The translations under genes were made by a program, and so were the position numbers. Below the pieces are notes generated by a model. The model saw only the letters and a list, made by a program, of their open reading frames with translations. It ran no database searches and was not told where the DNA came from. Shown here piece after piece: positions 1 through 7,851 of a stretch of DNA of 37,512 nt. Positions within the stretch are counted from its first letter, which is position 1. Each line of letters begins with the position of its first letter. Source of the DNA: JANYCG01 sp031397915 (GTDB lineage: Bacteria > Pseudomonadota > Gammaproteobacteria > Burkholderiales > Burkholderiaceae_C); the NCBI GenBank assembly GCA_031397915.1, contig JANNMM010000010.1, positions 1-37,512 on the forward strand, written 5' to 3'.

Positions 1-1
1 C

Positions 2-319
2 ATGAAGAAAACATTTCAGCTTGCCGTGGAAGGCAAACACCCCGAGCGCCTGCTCGAAGCCATCAAACACGAGATCCGCAAATACTTCAAACGCGAGCGC
101 CGCCGCGCTTTGCCTGAAGGGGCGGATTTTTGGGACTTTGACTGTCAATTTGGCGCCGCGCAAGACGCTGCGGTGCCTGCGGTTGAGGCCGAACTGATGC
201 GCCTGATTGACGCCGTCACCCAGGGCGGTGGCACACAGTTCTATGTGGAGATTCTGGCCAAACCGGGCAAGCGCCAGTCTCGCGTGAAAGATGGGGCGGC
301 ACAAGACGGCGCGGATTGA
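2..319 (+). CDS. DUF6172 family protein
   Basis: A 105-residue soluble protein starting at an ATG at the second base of the window, so its upstream region is not visible. The N-terminal half is rich in Lys and Arg (KHEIRKYFKRERRRALP) and is followed by a conserved-looking DFWDFDCQFG stretch. The C-terminal half has a helix and then QFYVEILAKPGKR. This pattern matches my memory of DUF6172 proteins, short uncharacterised proteins common in Comamonadaceae and relatives. There is no signal peptide or membrane segment. The basic surface could suit nucleic-acid binding, but that is a guess. The family is fairly sure; the function is unknown. Confidence 0.75.
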   Translation: MKKTFQLAVEGKHPERLLEAIKHEIRKYFKRERRRALPEGADFWDFDCQFGAAQDAAVPAVEAELMRLIDAVTQGGGTQFYVEILAKPGKRQSRVKDGAAQDGAD

Positions 320-410
320 TACACAAATCGCGCCATCTTTCGCCAGGGTACACACCCGCGACACATGGGCGGCCCACCATGGGGACTCTTGAATCAACCG
401 GAGTCACTCC

Positions 411-932
411 TTGAAATCGTCCAAAATCGTTTGCGCCATTGCCATTGCCAGCCTGGGTTTTGGTTCACTCTCGTTCGCACAAAACAATGACCGGCGGGAT
501 GGGCGGGACGGAAGAGGAGCGCGCCAGGGCCCGCAGCAAATGGAGCAACAACACCAGCGGCCCAGTGGCCCGGCGTTTCATAACCAGGGACGTGATGACC
601 GCCGTGCCGACAACCGGCGCGACCATCGCTACGACAACCGTGTCGACCACCGCTCAGACCACCGCTTTGATCACCGTTTTGACAATCGCCTGAGCCACGG
701 CGATGTGCGCCGCAACGACCGCTTCAGCTATTACAACGCACGCGGCCCTGAGTTCCATCGGGGTGGCTACATGCCGCAGTACCTGCGCAGCCAGCAATAC
801 GTGGTGACAGACTACCACTCACACCGCTTGAGCGCGCCCCCGCGCGGGCACTACTGGGGGCAGGTGGGCAATGACTATGTGTTGTTCGCCATCGCCACCG
901 GTGTGATTGCCAGCATCATTCTCAACAACTGA
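411..932 (+). CDS. RcnB-family periplasmic protein
   Basis: A 173-residue exported protein. It starts with TTG at 411, seven bases after a CCGGAG ribosome-binding site. A signal peptide covers about residues 1-23 (hydrophobic run, then SFA|QN). Residues 25-100 are very rich in Arg, Asp, His and Asn, with repeated DHR/DNR triplets. Residues 115-173 carry the RcnB-type tail: YLRSQQYVVTDYHSHRL, then APPRGHYWGQVGNDYVLFAI and a hydrophobic end. In E. coli RcnB is a periplasmic nickel/cobalt homeostasis factor. Most proteobacterial members of the family, including this one, have no shown metal role, although the His/Asp-rich middle could bind metal. The gene stands alone and ends at a shared terminator. 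Family call good, function uncertain. Confidence 0.8.
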   Translation: MKSSKIVCAIAIASLGFGSLSFAQNNDRRDGRDGRGARQGPQQMEQQHQRPSGPAFHNQGRDDRRADNRRDHRYDNRVDHRSDHRFDHRFDNRLSHGDVRRNDRFSYYNARGPEFHRGGYMPQYLRSQQYVVTDYHSHRLSAPPRGHYWGQVGNDYVLFAIATGVIASIILNN

Positions 933-955
933 CGATTGGGCGGCGGGCCAAGTGA

Positions 956-979
956 AAACGGCACCTTTCGGTGCCGTTT
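956..979. terminator. Bidirectional hairpin terminator between convergent genes
   Basis: A perfect 10-bp stem, AAACGGCACC (956-965) with GGTGCCGTTT (970-979), closed by a TTTC loop. It is followed by T-rich sequence on the plus strand and by A/T bases on the minus side. It lies between the stop of the RcnB-like gene (932) and the stop of the convergent gene at 1001, so it can serve both. Confidence 0.8.
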
Positions 980-1000
980 CTCTATCTGGCGTGCCGCCTG

Positions 1001-1603
1001 TTAACCGCGGCGCTCGTAACGGTCGTTGCGCAGCATGCGGTCCAGGTCGTTGCTCAGCTGGTTGATTTCGTCGCGCAACTGGCGGCGCTCCTGCTGGGTG
1101 ACCACGCCGTCGCTCTTGAAGCTGACTTCGTGCCGCGCAATGTCACGCTCGCGCCGTTGCAGGCGGTAGGCCTCGCGCTGGCTGATGCGCCCCGAGCGGA
1201 TGCCTTCGTCTATGCGCTGGCTGAGGTTGGCCTGGCGGTTGTCAATGCCGGGCGTCATGCCGGGGCGGGCATTGAATTCCGAGTTGTTCATCATGCGCTC
1301 GACCTCGGCCGCCAGTGCTTCCAGTTCGCCGCGCAACTGCTGGCGCTCCTGCGGGGTGACGCTGCCGTCGGCCCTGAAGCGGTTCTCGCGAATTTCAATG
1401 TCGCGGTCACGGCGCAGCAACTCGCGCGCCTCATAGGGTGTGATGTGGCCGGAGGCCATGCCTTGCTGGATACGGGCGCTGATGGCCTGCTGGGCCCGGT
1501 CAATCGCCGGTGTATTCGTGTTTTGCGCCAGCGCCGGGGCCTGGCCCAGGCCGGCAAACAGGGCCGATGCAAACACGGAGGCGGTAAAGAGTTTGGAAGT
1601 CAT
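1001..1603 (-). CDS. Periplasmic protein with two tandem helical repeats
   Basis: A 200-residue protein with a signal peptide (hydrophobic residues 5-25, cleavage near ALA|QN). The mature part is an internal duplication of about 75 residues. Each unit has a helix ending in an R-I-x-x-G pattern, then a charged ERD or RRDRDI segment, then FRADGSVTPQERQQLR in unit 1 and FKSDGVVTQQERRQLR in unit 2, and finally an acidic helix. The DG-V-T-x-QER loop resembles a degenerate EF-hand-like turn, but a full calcium loop is not present. An AGGA ribosome-binding site precedes the ATG at 1603. I do not recognise a named family. The composition (Arg, Glu, Gln) resembles that of its convergent RcnB-like neighbour, and both are probably envelope stress or metal-associated proteins, which is inference. 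Confidence 0.65.
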   Translation of the reverse strand: MTSKLFTASVFASALFAGLGQAPALAQNTNTPAIDRAQQAISARIQQGMASGHITPYEARELLRRDRDIEIRENRFRADGSVTPQERQQLRGELEALAAEVERMMNNSEFNARPGMTPGIDNRQANLSQRIDEGIRSGRISQREAYRLQRRERDIARHEVSFKSDGVVTQQERRQLRDEINQLSNDLDRMLRNDRYERRG

Positions 1604-1744
1604 GAATGTTCCTCATAATGAAGGCTGGAAAATTCATTGTTGCCCTGGCGGAGTCAAAGAGATGTAGGACAAGGGGCTGCAAAACGGGTATCGAAGCCGC
1701 GAAAAATTGAGGCGGCAAAGGCCAGCGCAACCAAAGGATCGACG

Positions 1745-2350
1745 ATGCACATCCAGTCTCTGGCGCAATTGCGCGCACTTTATGCCGCACCGCGCGAACG
1801 CTCGGTGAAGAAGGAGCTGGCGCATTTGGACGCGCACTGCACACGCTTCATTGCCCAGTCGCCGCTGGTGGTGGTGGCCAGTTCAAGCCCCGAAGGTGCG
1901 ATGGACGCTTCGCCGCGCGGTGGTGCGCCCGGTTTTGCCAAGGTACAGGGCACAGGCACCCTGCTGATCCCGGACTCGCCCGGCAACAACCGGCTGGACA
2001 CGCTGGAAAACATCGTGCAAAACGGTCAGGTTGGCCTGCTGTTTCTCGTGCCAGGTGTCGACGAGACACTGCGCGTCAACGGCCAAGCCAGTTTGTCCAC
2101 CCTGGCGGCGGACCTTGACCTTTGCGCCGACGCCAAACGCACGCCCAAGCTGGTGATCCGCGTCTCGGTGCAGGCGGCCTACCTGCACTGCGCCAAGGCG
2201 CTGATGCGCTCAGCCCTGTGGGACCCCGCGCGCCATGTCGAACGCGCGAGCCTGCCGTCGATGGGCGAAATGCTCAAGGACCAGATTGGCGGCGATATTC
2301 CGGCAGAAACCCAGGCGCAGATGATGGCGCGCTATGCGGTTGATCTGTAG
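1745..2350 (+). CDS. Pyridoxamine 5'-phosphate oxidase family FMN-binding protein
   Basis: A 201-residue protein of the split-barrel PPOX fold. The ATG at 1745 is chosen over upstream in-frame starts because an AAAGGA site precedes it and homology-like sequence begins there (MHIQSLAQLRALY). Recognisable parts are LVVVASSSPEGAMDASPRGG (about residues 41-60) and GNNRLDTLENIVQN (80-93), followed by VGLLFLVPGVDETLRVNG. These are typical of the subgroup annotated as FMN-dependent PPOX proteins of the MSMEG_1061/DR2398 type. Such proteins bind flavin and reduce small substrates or act in redox stress. The natural substrate is unknown. It lacks the pyridoxamine phosphate oxidase C-terminal region, so it should not be called pdxH. 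Confidence 0.85.
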   Translation: MHIQSLAQLRALYAAPRERSVKKELAHLDAHCTRFIAQSPLVVVASSSPEGAMDASPRGGAPGFAKVQGTGTLLIPDSPGNNRLDTLENIVQNGQVGLLFLVPGVDETLRVNGQASLSTLAADLDLCADAKRTPKLVIRVSVQAAYLHCAKALMRSALWDPARHVERASLPSMGEMLKDQIGGDIPAETQAQMMARYAVDL

Positions 2351-2373
2351 ACGGCTTGCCTGAGCAAAAGAAC

Positions 2374-2487
2374 GCTATATATTTTGTAGCTATAAACGCA
2401 TATTTCACGTGACTTGAGTCCCGATTTTCTTCATAATTTCGGCCGAAATAGGTGTTTTGGGCAGAATAAACCCCAATATGGGTACGA
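2374..2487 (+). repeat. Dispersed intergenic repeat, copy A
   Basis: An AT-rich element between the PPOX gene and the regulator gene. It has three landmarks shared with other copies in the window: an imperfect hairpin GCTATATATTTTGTAGC (2374-2390), the box CACGTGACTT (2406-2415) and the distal box AATAAACCCCAATATGGGTA (2465-2484). Copy C matches it across its whole length on the opposite strand. Its right end lies about 50 bp before the regulator start codon, so it could carry promoter or operator sequence. Confidence 0.75.
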
Positions 2488-2538
2488 TTGGCGCTAAAAT
2501 GCCCTGTGTTCAACCCATTCACACAAAGGGCCGCCACC

Positions 2539-3219
2539 ATGGGCAAAAAACTCGTCAAGCCGCTGGCCGCATCGGCCAAATCCACCAAGACCGCCAAAGC
2601 CATCGCCGCTGCGCGACCGATTGACGCGCTGTTTTCCAAAAGCCGCCAGCGCGTGTTGACGGTGCTGTTTGGCAACCCGCAGCGCAGTTTTTACGCCAAC
2701 GAAATCATCGCAATGGCCCAGGTGGGCACAGGCTCCACCCAGCGCGAGCTGGTGTCTCTGGCCGAGGCCGGCCTGCTGCTGGTGAGCAAACTCGGCAACC
2801 AGAAGCACTTCCAGGCCAACCCCGATTCGGTGGTGGCCGCTGAAATTTACGCCCTGGTGCAAAAGACTTTGAGCCTCGCTGGCGTGTTGGGCGCGGCGAT
2901 GGCGCCGCTGGCCAGCCAGGTCGAATTTGCCCTGGCGCATGGCAGCAACGAGCAACTGCGCGACACTGCGCACAGCGACGTCACCCTGCTGGTTGCCAGC
3001 GACAGCCTTACCGACGACGACCTCACCGCCGCACTTTCGCCTGCCGCCACCACGCTGGCGCGGCGTTTCGCCGTCGAGCTGTGCAGCCCGGCAGAGTTCA
3101 ACCGCAAATGCGCCAGCGAGGCGGGTTACCTCAGCGACCTGCAGGCTCAGTCAAAGATCTGGCTGGCCGGTTCGAACGCGCAGATTTCCGCGGCTGACCC
3201 TACGGGCGTGCAGCTTTGA
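2539..3219 (+). CDS. Winged-helix regulator with degenerate nucleotidyltransferase domain
   Basis: A 226-residue protein. The ATG at 2539 is preferred over an upstream TTG at 2488 because the extra residues would be encoded by the end of repeat A. After a basic N-terminus (residues 1-25), residues 29-98 form a winged-helix domain (LFSKSRQRVLTVLFGNP, then a helix-turn-helix with TGSTQRELVSLAEAGLL and KLGNQKHFQAN). Residues 128-212 resemble a minimal nucleotidyltransferase (MNT) domain: GS at 135-136 and SDVTLLV at 146-152. The usual SD-x-D metal pair reads SDVT here, so the second aspartate is lost and the domain is probably inactive. Such wHTH-NTase fusions are usually annotated as transcriptional regulators. 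The target is unknown. The gene overlaps the convergent cytochrome gene by 20 bp. Confidence 0.75.
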   Translation: MGKKLVKPLAASAKSTKTAKAIAAARPIDALFSKSRQRVLTVLFGNPQRSFYANEIIAMAQVGTGSTQRELVSLAEAGLLLVSKLGNQKHFQANPDSVVAAEIYALVQKTLSLAGVLGAAMAPLASQVEFALAHGSNEQLRDTAHSDVTLLVASDSLTDDDLTAALSPAATTLARRFAVELCSPAEFNRKCASEAGYLSDLQAQSKIWLAGSNAQISAADPTGVQL

Positions 3220-3586
3220 GCGTCAGGGTGGCGAGGTACGCCACCACATCGTCGCGCTCGCGCGCATCACCCAGGCTGTAGTTCATCGCCTGGCCGGGAA
3301 TCACGTTTTCCGGCCCGGCCAGCCAGGCCACCAGCTTCTCGCGCGTCCACACCAGTGGGCTCTCGGCCAGCGCTTTCGAATACGCATAACCGGGCGCGCT
3401 GCCGGCCTTGCGCCCCAAGACTCCTTGATGCGCCGGGCCAACCCGGTTGGCATCCACACTGTGGCAGGCCACGCAGCGCGACTCGTACAGGGCCCGGCCG
3501 CGTTCGGCAGACTGGGCCATCACCGGCACGCAGTAAGCGCCGCTGATGGCCGCCAGGCCGAGCAAGTAAGCAAGGCCGGGTTTCAC
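3200..3586 (-). CDS. Class I c-type cytochrome
   Basis: A 128-residue exported monoheme cytochrome c. It starts with GTG at 3586, three bases after the stop of the ferritin-like gene, so the two are almost certainly co-transcribed and coupled. The signal peptide runs to about residue 24 (VMA|QS). The heme-binding motif CVACH is at residues 38-42, and the probable distal ligand is Met101 in GQAMNY. The sequence VGPAHQGVLGRKAGSAPGYAYS between them is typical of mitochondrial-type (cytochrome c2-like) class I proteins. It is a soluble periplasmic electron carrier. Its partner may be the ferritin-like protein encoded just upstream, which is inference from gene order. The 3' end overlaps the convergent regulator gene (3200-3219). 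Confidence 0.85.
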   Translation of the reverse strand: MKPGLAYLLGLAAISGAYCVPVMAQSAERGRALYESRCVACHSVDANRVGPAHQGVLGRKAGSAPGYAYSKALAESPLVWTREKLVAWLAGPENVIPGQAMNYSLGDARERDDVVAYLATLTLKAARP

Positions 3587-3589
3587 CGC

Positions 3590-4204
3590 TCAGGCTCCGA
3601 AAGACAAGGCACCGGCAGGCAGCGGGCGGCCCAATGCGTTGGTCAAGATGGTGTAGTGCATGGTTTCGTCAGCCGCCAGACGCGCCGCCACTTTGGCCAG
3701 GTCTTTGCTGCCAAAGGCCGGAATCACGCCAAGGTAGGCGTTGGTGGCGCCCAACTCCAGGCGGGCGGCCAAGTCGAGCACATCCGTCTGGTTTTTCAGG
3801 GTGTCGGCCTTGAGGGCTTTGGCGTATTCGTCGAGTTTTTTCTCCATCACCGGTGTGCCGCCCATTTTCTGGATGGTGGCGATGAGCGCGTCGCGGTGCG
3901 ACTTATGGTGCCCCTGGAACTGCACGGCAATATCCAGCACCGGTTTTTGCAACAGGCCGCTGCCGGCGCCCAACTGGTAGGCGTTGATGGCTTCGTGCTC
4001 AAGCCCGAGTGCCACATTCAGGATGCCGACGTCTTTCGACATGTCGGCCTGCATGCCCTGCGCCAGTGCGTCTTTGCCCGCCAGCAGGGCCACTGCCACG
4101 GCAGACAGGCCGCCCGTGCGGGACATGAAACGGCGGCGCGAATGCGTCAAATCGCCCATATTGGCTACGCCGGTGCCGGACAAAAGGTGAAGGTTTGAAG
4201 TCAT
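3590..4204 (-). CDS. Tat-exported ferritin-like domain protein
   Basis: A 204-residue protein with a twin-arginine signal (SRRRFM at residues 22-27, hydrophobic segment to about 48, ALA|QG). The mature part is a four-helix ferritin-like bundle. Candidate di-iron ligands are Glu69 (LEHEAINAY), His100/His103 (GHHKSHRDAL), Glu150 (LELGATNAY) and the Glu180-x-x-His183 pair (DETMHYTIL). Export by Tat implies folding, possibly with metal, before export. An AAGGAA ribosome-binding site precedes the ATG. It is the first gene of a two-gene unit with the cytochrome c at 3200. Proteins of this type are linked to stress or iron handling, but the reaction is not established. The opposite strand of the downstream gene is also open in this frame, but the Tat signal and ribosome-binding site fix the start at 4204. 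Confidence 0.85.
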   Translation of the reverse strand: MTSNLHLLSGTGVANMGDLTHSRRRFMSRTGGLSAVAVALLAGKDALAQGMQADMSKDVGILNVALGLEHEAINAYQLGAGSGLLQKPVLDIAVQFQGHHKSHRDALIATIQKMGGTPVMEKKLDEYAKALKADTLKNQTDVLDLAARLELGATNAYLGVIPAFGSKDLAKVAARLAADETMHYTILTNALGRPLPAGALSFGA

Positions 4205-4432
4205 GGTGGGTTCCTTGCGTAATGGTGGTTGAATGTGCGGTTGAAGGCTTGTTGAACAGGCCGGAAATTTCTCCGACGCCCTGAATACGCGGCACGCCCG
4301 CCCACTGGATGTCGCTTGCCCCCACGGCAAGACGGGCCATATCGCGCTTTGAATCCATTCGCCGGCCAGCCGCGTAGGGGGCGCCCGCACTGCTTTACCA
4401 TTGCAACAACTCCATTTTTCTGAAAGCGCCAG

Positions 4433-5584
4433 ATGGCCGTCATCACCAACATCGAAGACCTGCGCGTACTGGCGCAAAAACGTGTGCCGCGCATGTTTTA
4501 CGACTACGCCGATTCCGGCTCCTGGACCGAGAGCACTTACCGCGCCAACTGCGAGGATTTCCAGGGCATCAAGTTGCGCCAGCGCGTCGCCGTGAACATG
4601 GAAAACCGCAGCACGCGCAGCACCATGCTCGGGCGCGAGGTGGCCATGCCGGTGGCGCTTGCGCCCGTTGGCATGACCGGCATGCAACACGCCGACGGCG
4701 AGATCAAGGCCGCGCGTGCCGCCGAGAAGTTTGGCGTGCCCTTCACCCTTTCCACCATGAGCATCTGCTCGATTGAAGACATCGCCGAACACACCCGGGC
4801 GCCCTTCTGGTTCCAGCTCTACGTGATGCGCGACCGCGATTTCATTGGCCGCCTGATCGACCGCGCCAAAGCGGCGAAATGCGGGGCGCTGGTGCTCACA
4901 CTCGATTTGCAAATCATCGGCCAGCGCCACAAGGACCTGAAAAACGCCCTCACAGCGCCGCCCCGGCTCACCATTCCCAACATCCTCAACATCGCCACCA
5001 AGCCGCGCTGGGCGCTGGGCATGCTCGGCACCAAACGCCACAGCTTCGGCAACATCCACGGGCACGTCAAGGGCGTTGACGACATGAGTGACCTGATGCA
5101 GTGGACGGCCAAACAGTTTGACCCCACGCTCAACTGGGGCGACGTGGAATGGATCAAGAAGCGCTGGGGCGGCAAACTGATCGTCAAAGGCATCCAGGAC
5201 GTGGAAGACGCCCAACTCGCCGTGAACAGCGGCGCCGACGCGCTCATCGTCTCCAACCATGGCGGGCGCCAGCTCGATGGCGCCTTGTCGTCGATCAAAT
5301 CCCTGCCACCCATCGTGGACGCGGTGGGCCAGAAGATCGAAGTGCACATGGACGGTGGCATCCGCAGCGGCCAAGACGTGCTCAAGGCGCGTGCGCTGGG
5401 CGCCAGGGGTGTTTACATTGGCCGCGCCTTCACGTATGGCCTGGGCGCCATGGGCGAAGCCGGCGTAACCCGCGCGCTGGAGATCATCCACAAGGAGCTG
5501 GATTTGACGATGGCCTTTTGCGGGCGCACGCAGATGGACACGGTGGACAAAAGCGTGTTGTTGCCCGGGACCTACCCGACCTGA
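4433..5584 (+). CDS. lldD: FMN-dependent L-lactate dehydrogenase / alpha-hydroxy-acid oxidase
   Basis: A 383-residue TIM-barrel flavoenzyme of the LldD/glycolate oxidase family, full length. It oxidises L-lactate (or a related 2-hydroxy acid) to the 2-oxo acid and feeds electrons to the respiratory chain. Visible motifs are MFYDYADSGSW near the N-terminus, ALAPVGMTGM (FMN region, 76-85), FQLYVMRDR (127-135), Lys252 in LIVKGI, the catalytic His276 and Arg279 in SNHGGRQLDG, and the FMN phosphate loop DGGIRSG (307-313). The segment LDLQIIGQRHKDLKN replaces the more common VDxPxxGxRxxDxRN and is, from memory, usual for this bacterial group, so the exact substrate is less certain. It is followed one base later by the transporter gene. 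Confidence 0.9.
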   Translation: MAVITNIEDLRVLAQKRVPRMFYDYADSGSWTESTYRANCEDFQGIKLRQRVAVNMENRSTRSTMLGREVAMPVALAPVGMTGMQHADGEIKAARAAEKFGVPFTLSTMSICSIEDIAEHTRAPFWFQLYVMRDRDFIGRLIDRAKAAKCGALVLTLDLQIIGQRHKDLKNALTAPPRLTIPNILNIATKPRWALGMLGTKRHSFGNIHGHVKGVDDMSDLMQWTAKQFDPTLNWGDVEWIKKRWGGKLIVKGIQDVEDAQLAVNSGADALIVSNHGGRQLDGALSSIKSLPPIVDAVGQKIEVHMDGGIRSGQDVLKARALGARGVYIGRAFTYGLGAMGEAGVTRALEIIHKELDLTMAFCGRTQMDTVDKSVLLPGTYPT

Positions 5585-5585
5585 C

Positions 5586-6509
5586 ATGCAGTTGACGTCG
5601 CCGGCCCCATGGGCCTGGATTCCCATCGTCATCGCGGCGGCATTTTTTCAGACCGTTCGCAACGCGGCGCAGCGCTCGCTCGTCACCGAACTCGGCACAC
5701 TCTCGGCCACGCTGGTGCGCTTCCTGTATGGGCTGCCGTTTGCGGCCTTGTGGCTGTGGGTGGTTTTGCAGTTTTTGCCGGCCGGTGGCGTGGCACCGGT
5801 TTACGGCGTGGCCTATTTCATCTGGCTGGCGGTAGGCGCGGTGGCGCAAATCCTGGCCACGGCTTTTTTGCTGCTGGCGATGAAAGAGCGTAACTTCGTC
5901 ATTGGTGTGGCACTGGCCAAAACCGAGGTGTTGCAGGCTGGCCTCCTGGGCAGCGTGTTGTTGCTGGAAATTCCGGGCCTCTGGTCGGCGCTGGCGATGG
6001 TGTGTGCGAGCGTGGGCGTGGTGATGTTGTCGATGCCGAAACGGAACATCACTGACCCGGCTTCCTGGTTCGGCAAGGCAGCTCTGGCGGGCCTGGCTTC
6101 GGGCGCCTGCTTCGCCCTGGCCAGTGTGGGTTACCGGGGCGCAGCACTCACCCAGCCAGGGGTGTCGCCATGGCTGATAGGCGCCAGCGGCGTGTTGCTC
6201 GCGCAGATTCTGCAATCGGTTCTGCTGGGTGGCTGGATCTTCATCCGTGAGCCGGCTCGCATGGCGCAGGTCGCACGTGCCTGGCGGCTCTCCAGTGTGG
6301 CCGGCGCGATGGGCGCGCTGGCGTCGATCGGCTGGTTCACCGGTTTTGCGCTGCGGCCAGTGGCCGACATCAAGACGCTGGGGCTGGTCGAGGTGTTGTT
6401 CAGCTACGCTGTGTCGCGCAAGTTGTTTGATGAATCCCTGAGCCGCCACGAACGGCTGGGTTTGATTCTGGTGACCCTGGGGCTGGTGGTCATCTGCGCC
6501 CAGTTGTAG
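5586..6509 (+). CDS. EamA/DMT-family transporter
   Basis: A 307-residue inner-membrane protein with about ten hydrophobic segments arranged as two five-helix halves, the usual EamA (drug/metabolite transporter) layout. The N-terminal half begins WAWIPIVIAAAFFQTVRNAAQR. The C-terminal half ends LGLVEVLFSYAVSRKLFDESLSRHERLGL and a last helix, a typical EamA ending. It starts one base after the lldD stop and ends immediately before dinB, so the three genes form one transcript. The substrate cannot be told from sequence; linkage to lldD might suggest a small organic acid, but that is weak. Family call secure. Confidence 0.88.
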   Translation: MQLTSPAPWAWIPIVIAAAFFQTVRNAAQRSLVTELGTLSATLVRFLYGLPFAALWLWVVLQFLPAGGVAPVYGVAYFIWLAVGAVAQILATAFLLLAMKERNFVIGVALAKTEVLQAGLLGSVLLLEIPGLWSALAMVCASVGVVMLSMPKRNITDPASWFGKAALAGLASGACFALASVGYRGAALTQPGVSPWLIGASGVLLAQILQSVLLGGWIFIREPARMAQVARAWRLSSVAGAMGALASIGWFTGFALRPVADIKTLGLVEVLFSYAVSRKLFDESLSRHERLGLILVTLGLVVICAQL

Positions 6510-6512
6510 GTG

Positions 6513-7766
6513 ATGGTCACGCCGTTGATTCGCCGCATTGCCCACCTCGACATGGACGCCTTCTATGCGTCTGTCGAGTTGCTGCGCTACGCGCAGCTCA
6601 AGGGCCTGCCCGTGGTGATTGGCGGCAGTCGCCGATCCTACGAAGACATGCTGGCGCGCCTGCGGGTGAGCCACCCCGAACGCGAATGGAATGATGTTGG
6701 CGACTTGCGGCACATTCCCGTTGCATCCTTTGAGCTGCTCAAAGACTACACCGGCCGCGGCGTGATCACCACCGCCACCTACGCCGCGCGCCAGTTTGGT
6801 GTGGGCTCGGCCATGGGCATGATGAAGGCCGCCAAATTGTGCCCGCAGGCGATTTTGCTGCCGGTGGACTTCAACGAATACCGCAAGTTCTCGCGCCAGT
6901 TCAAAACCATCATCCGCGACATCGCGCCCCTGATGGAAGACCGCGGCGTGGACGAGGTCTACATCGACTTCACCGAGGTGCCCGGTGGCCAACGCGAAGG
7001 CGGGCGCGTGTTGGCCAGGTTGATCCAGAAGCGCATTTTTGACGAATCCGGCCTGACCTGCTCGGTGGGCGTGGCGCCCAACAAGCTCCTGGCCAAAATG
7101 GCCAGCGAGTTCAACAAGCCCAACGGCATCTCCATCATTCACGAAGAAGACCTGCAGGAAAAAATCTGGGTACTCCCCTGCCGCAAAATCAATGGCATTG
7201 GCCCCAAAGCCGACGAAAAACTCAAAAGCCACGGCATCAGCCTGATCGGCGAACTCGCCTCGCGCGACGAGCAATGGCTGATCGGCACCTTTGGCAAGGC
7301 CACCGGCGCGTGGATGCACCGTGCCGCCTGGGGCCGCGACGAGCGCCCGGTGTCCATGAACAGCGAGCCCGTCACCATCAGCCGCGAAACCACCTTCGAC
7401 CGTGACCTGCATGCCGTGAAAGACAAAGCCGAGTTGGGCCAGATTTTCACGCGCCTGTGTGAAGGCCTGGCGGGCGATTTGCAACGCAAGGGCTACATGG
7501 GCAAAACCATCGGCATCAAGCTGCGGTACGACAACTTCAAGGCCGCCACGCGCGACATCACGCTGGACCACTTCACCGCCGACGCCAAGGAAATCCGCCA
7601 CACCGGAGGGTTGTGTCTGAAACGGGTACCGCTGGAGCGCAAGCTGCGGCTGCTGGGGGTGCGCGTGAGTTCGCTGGCGGCGCTGGACGACGCTCGGCTT
7701 GCGCAAAAGTCTCCACCCTTGCACCCTGCGCCTGTTTCAGACAACAAGGAACCCGAGTTGTTTTAA
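6513..7766 (+). CDS. dinB: DNA polymerase IV (Y-family)
   Basis: A 417-residue translesion polymerase. The start is ATG at 6513, with an alternative GTG codon directly before it at 6510; both abut the transporter stop. Catalytic motifs are HLDMDAFYASVE near the N-terminus and EDRGVDEVYIDFTE, followed by CSVGVAPNKLLAKMASEFNKPNGI. The thumb helix-hairpin-helix (KINGIGPKADEKL) and the little-finger domain follow. The last residues (KEPELF) could be a short beta-clamp-binding motif. About 40 residues (SRRSYEDMLARLRVSHPERE onward) are inserted between VVIGG and GRGVITTATYAAR compared with E. coli DinB. I recall the same insert in other Comamonadaceae. No LexA box was recognised upstream, as it is the third gene of an operon. 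Confidence 0.92.
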   Translation: MVTPLIRRIAHLDMDAFYASVELLRYAQLKGLPVVIGGSRRSYEDMLARLRVSHPEREWNDVGDLRHIPVASFELLKDYTGRGVITTATYAARQFGVGSAMGMMKAAKLCPQAILLPVDFNEYRKFSRQFKTIIRDIAPLMEDRGVDEVYIDFTEVPGGQREGGRVLARLIQKRIFDESGLTCSVGVAPNKLLAKMASEFNKPNGISIIHEEDLQEKIWVLPCRKINGIGPKADEKLKSHGISLIGELASRDEQWLIGTFGKATGAWMHRAAWGRDERPVSMNSEPVTISRETTFDRDLHAVKDKAELGQIFTRLCEGLAGDLQRKGYMGKTIGIKLRYDNFKAATRDITLDHFTADAKEIRHTGGLCLKRVPLERKLRLLGVRVSSLAALDDARLAQKSPPLHPAPVSDNKEPELF

Positions 7767-7851
7767 TTCAGTGCCTTGCATTTTTCTTACGCCTGGCTTA
7801 CAGTCAATTCACGCACCCGTTTGCGCTTGTCGTTGACTCGGAGGAGGTTCT

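Noticed and set aside
4205..5632. A very long open frame on the minus strand antisense to lldD, continuous with the ferritin-like gene
   Set aside because: It is a mirror of the codon bias in lldD. Its His/Gly/Val-rich translation resembles no family, and the ferritin-like gene has its own ribosome-binding site and Tat signal at 4204.
5484..7724. A 746-codon open frame antisense to the transporter and dinB
   Set aside because: The opposite strand carries two certain genes. The antisense product is Gln/His-rich with no domain, as expected from third-position GC bias.
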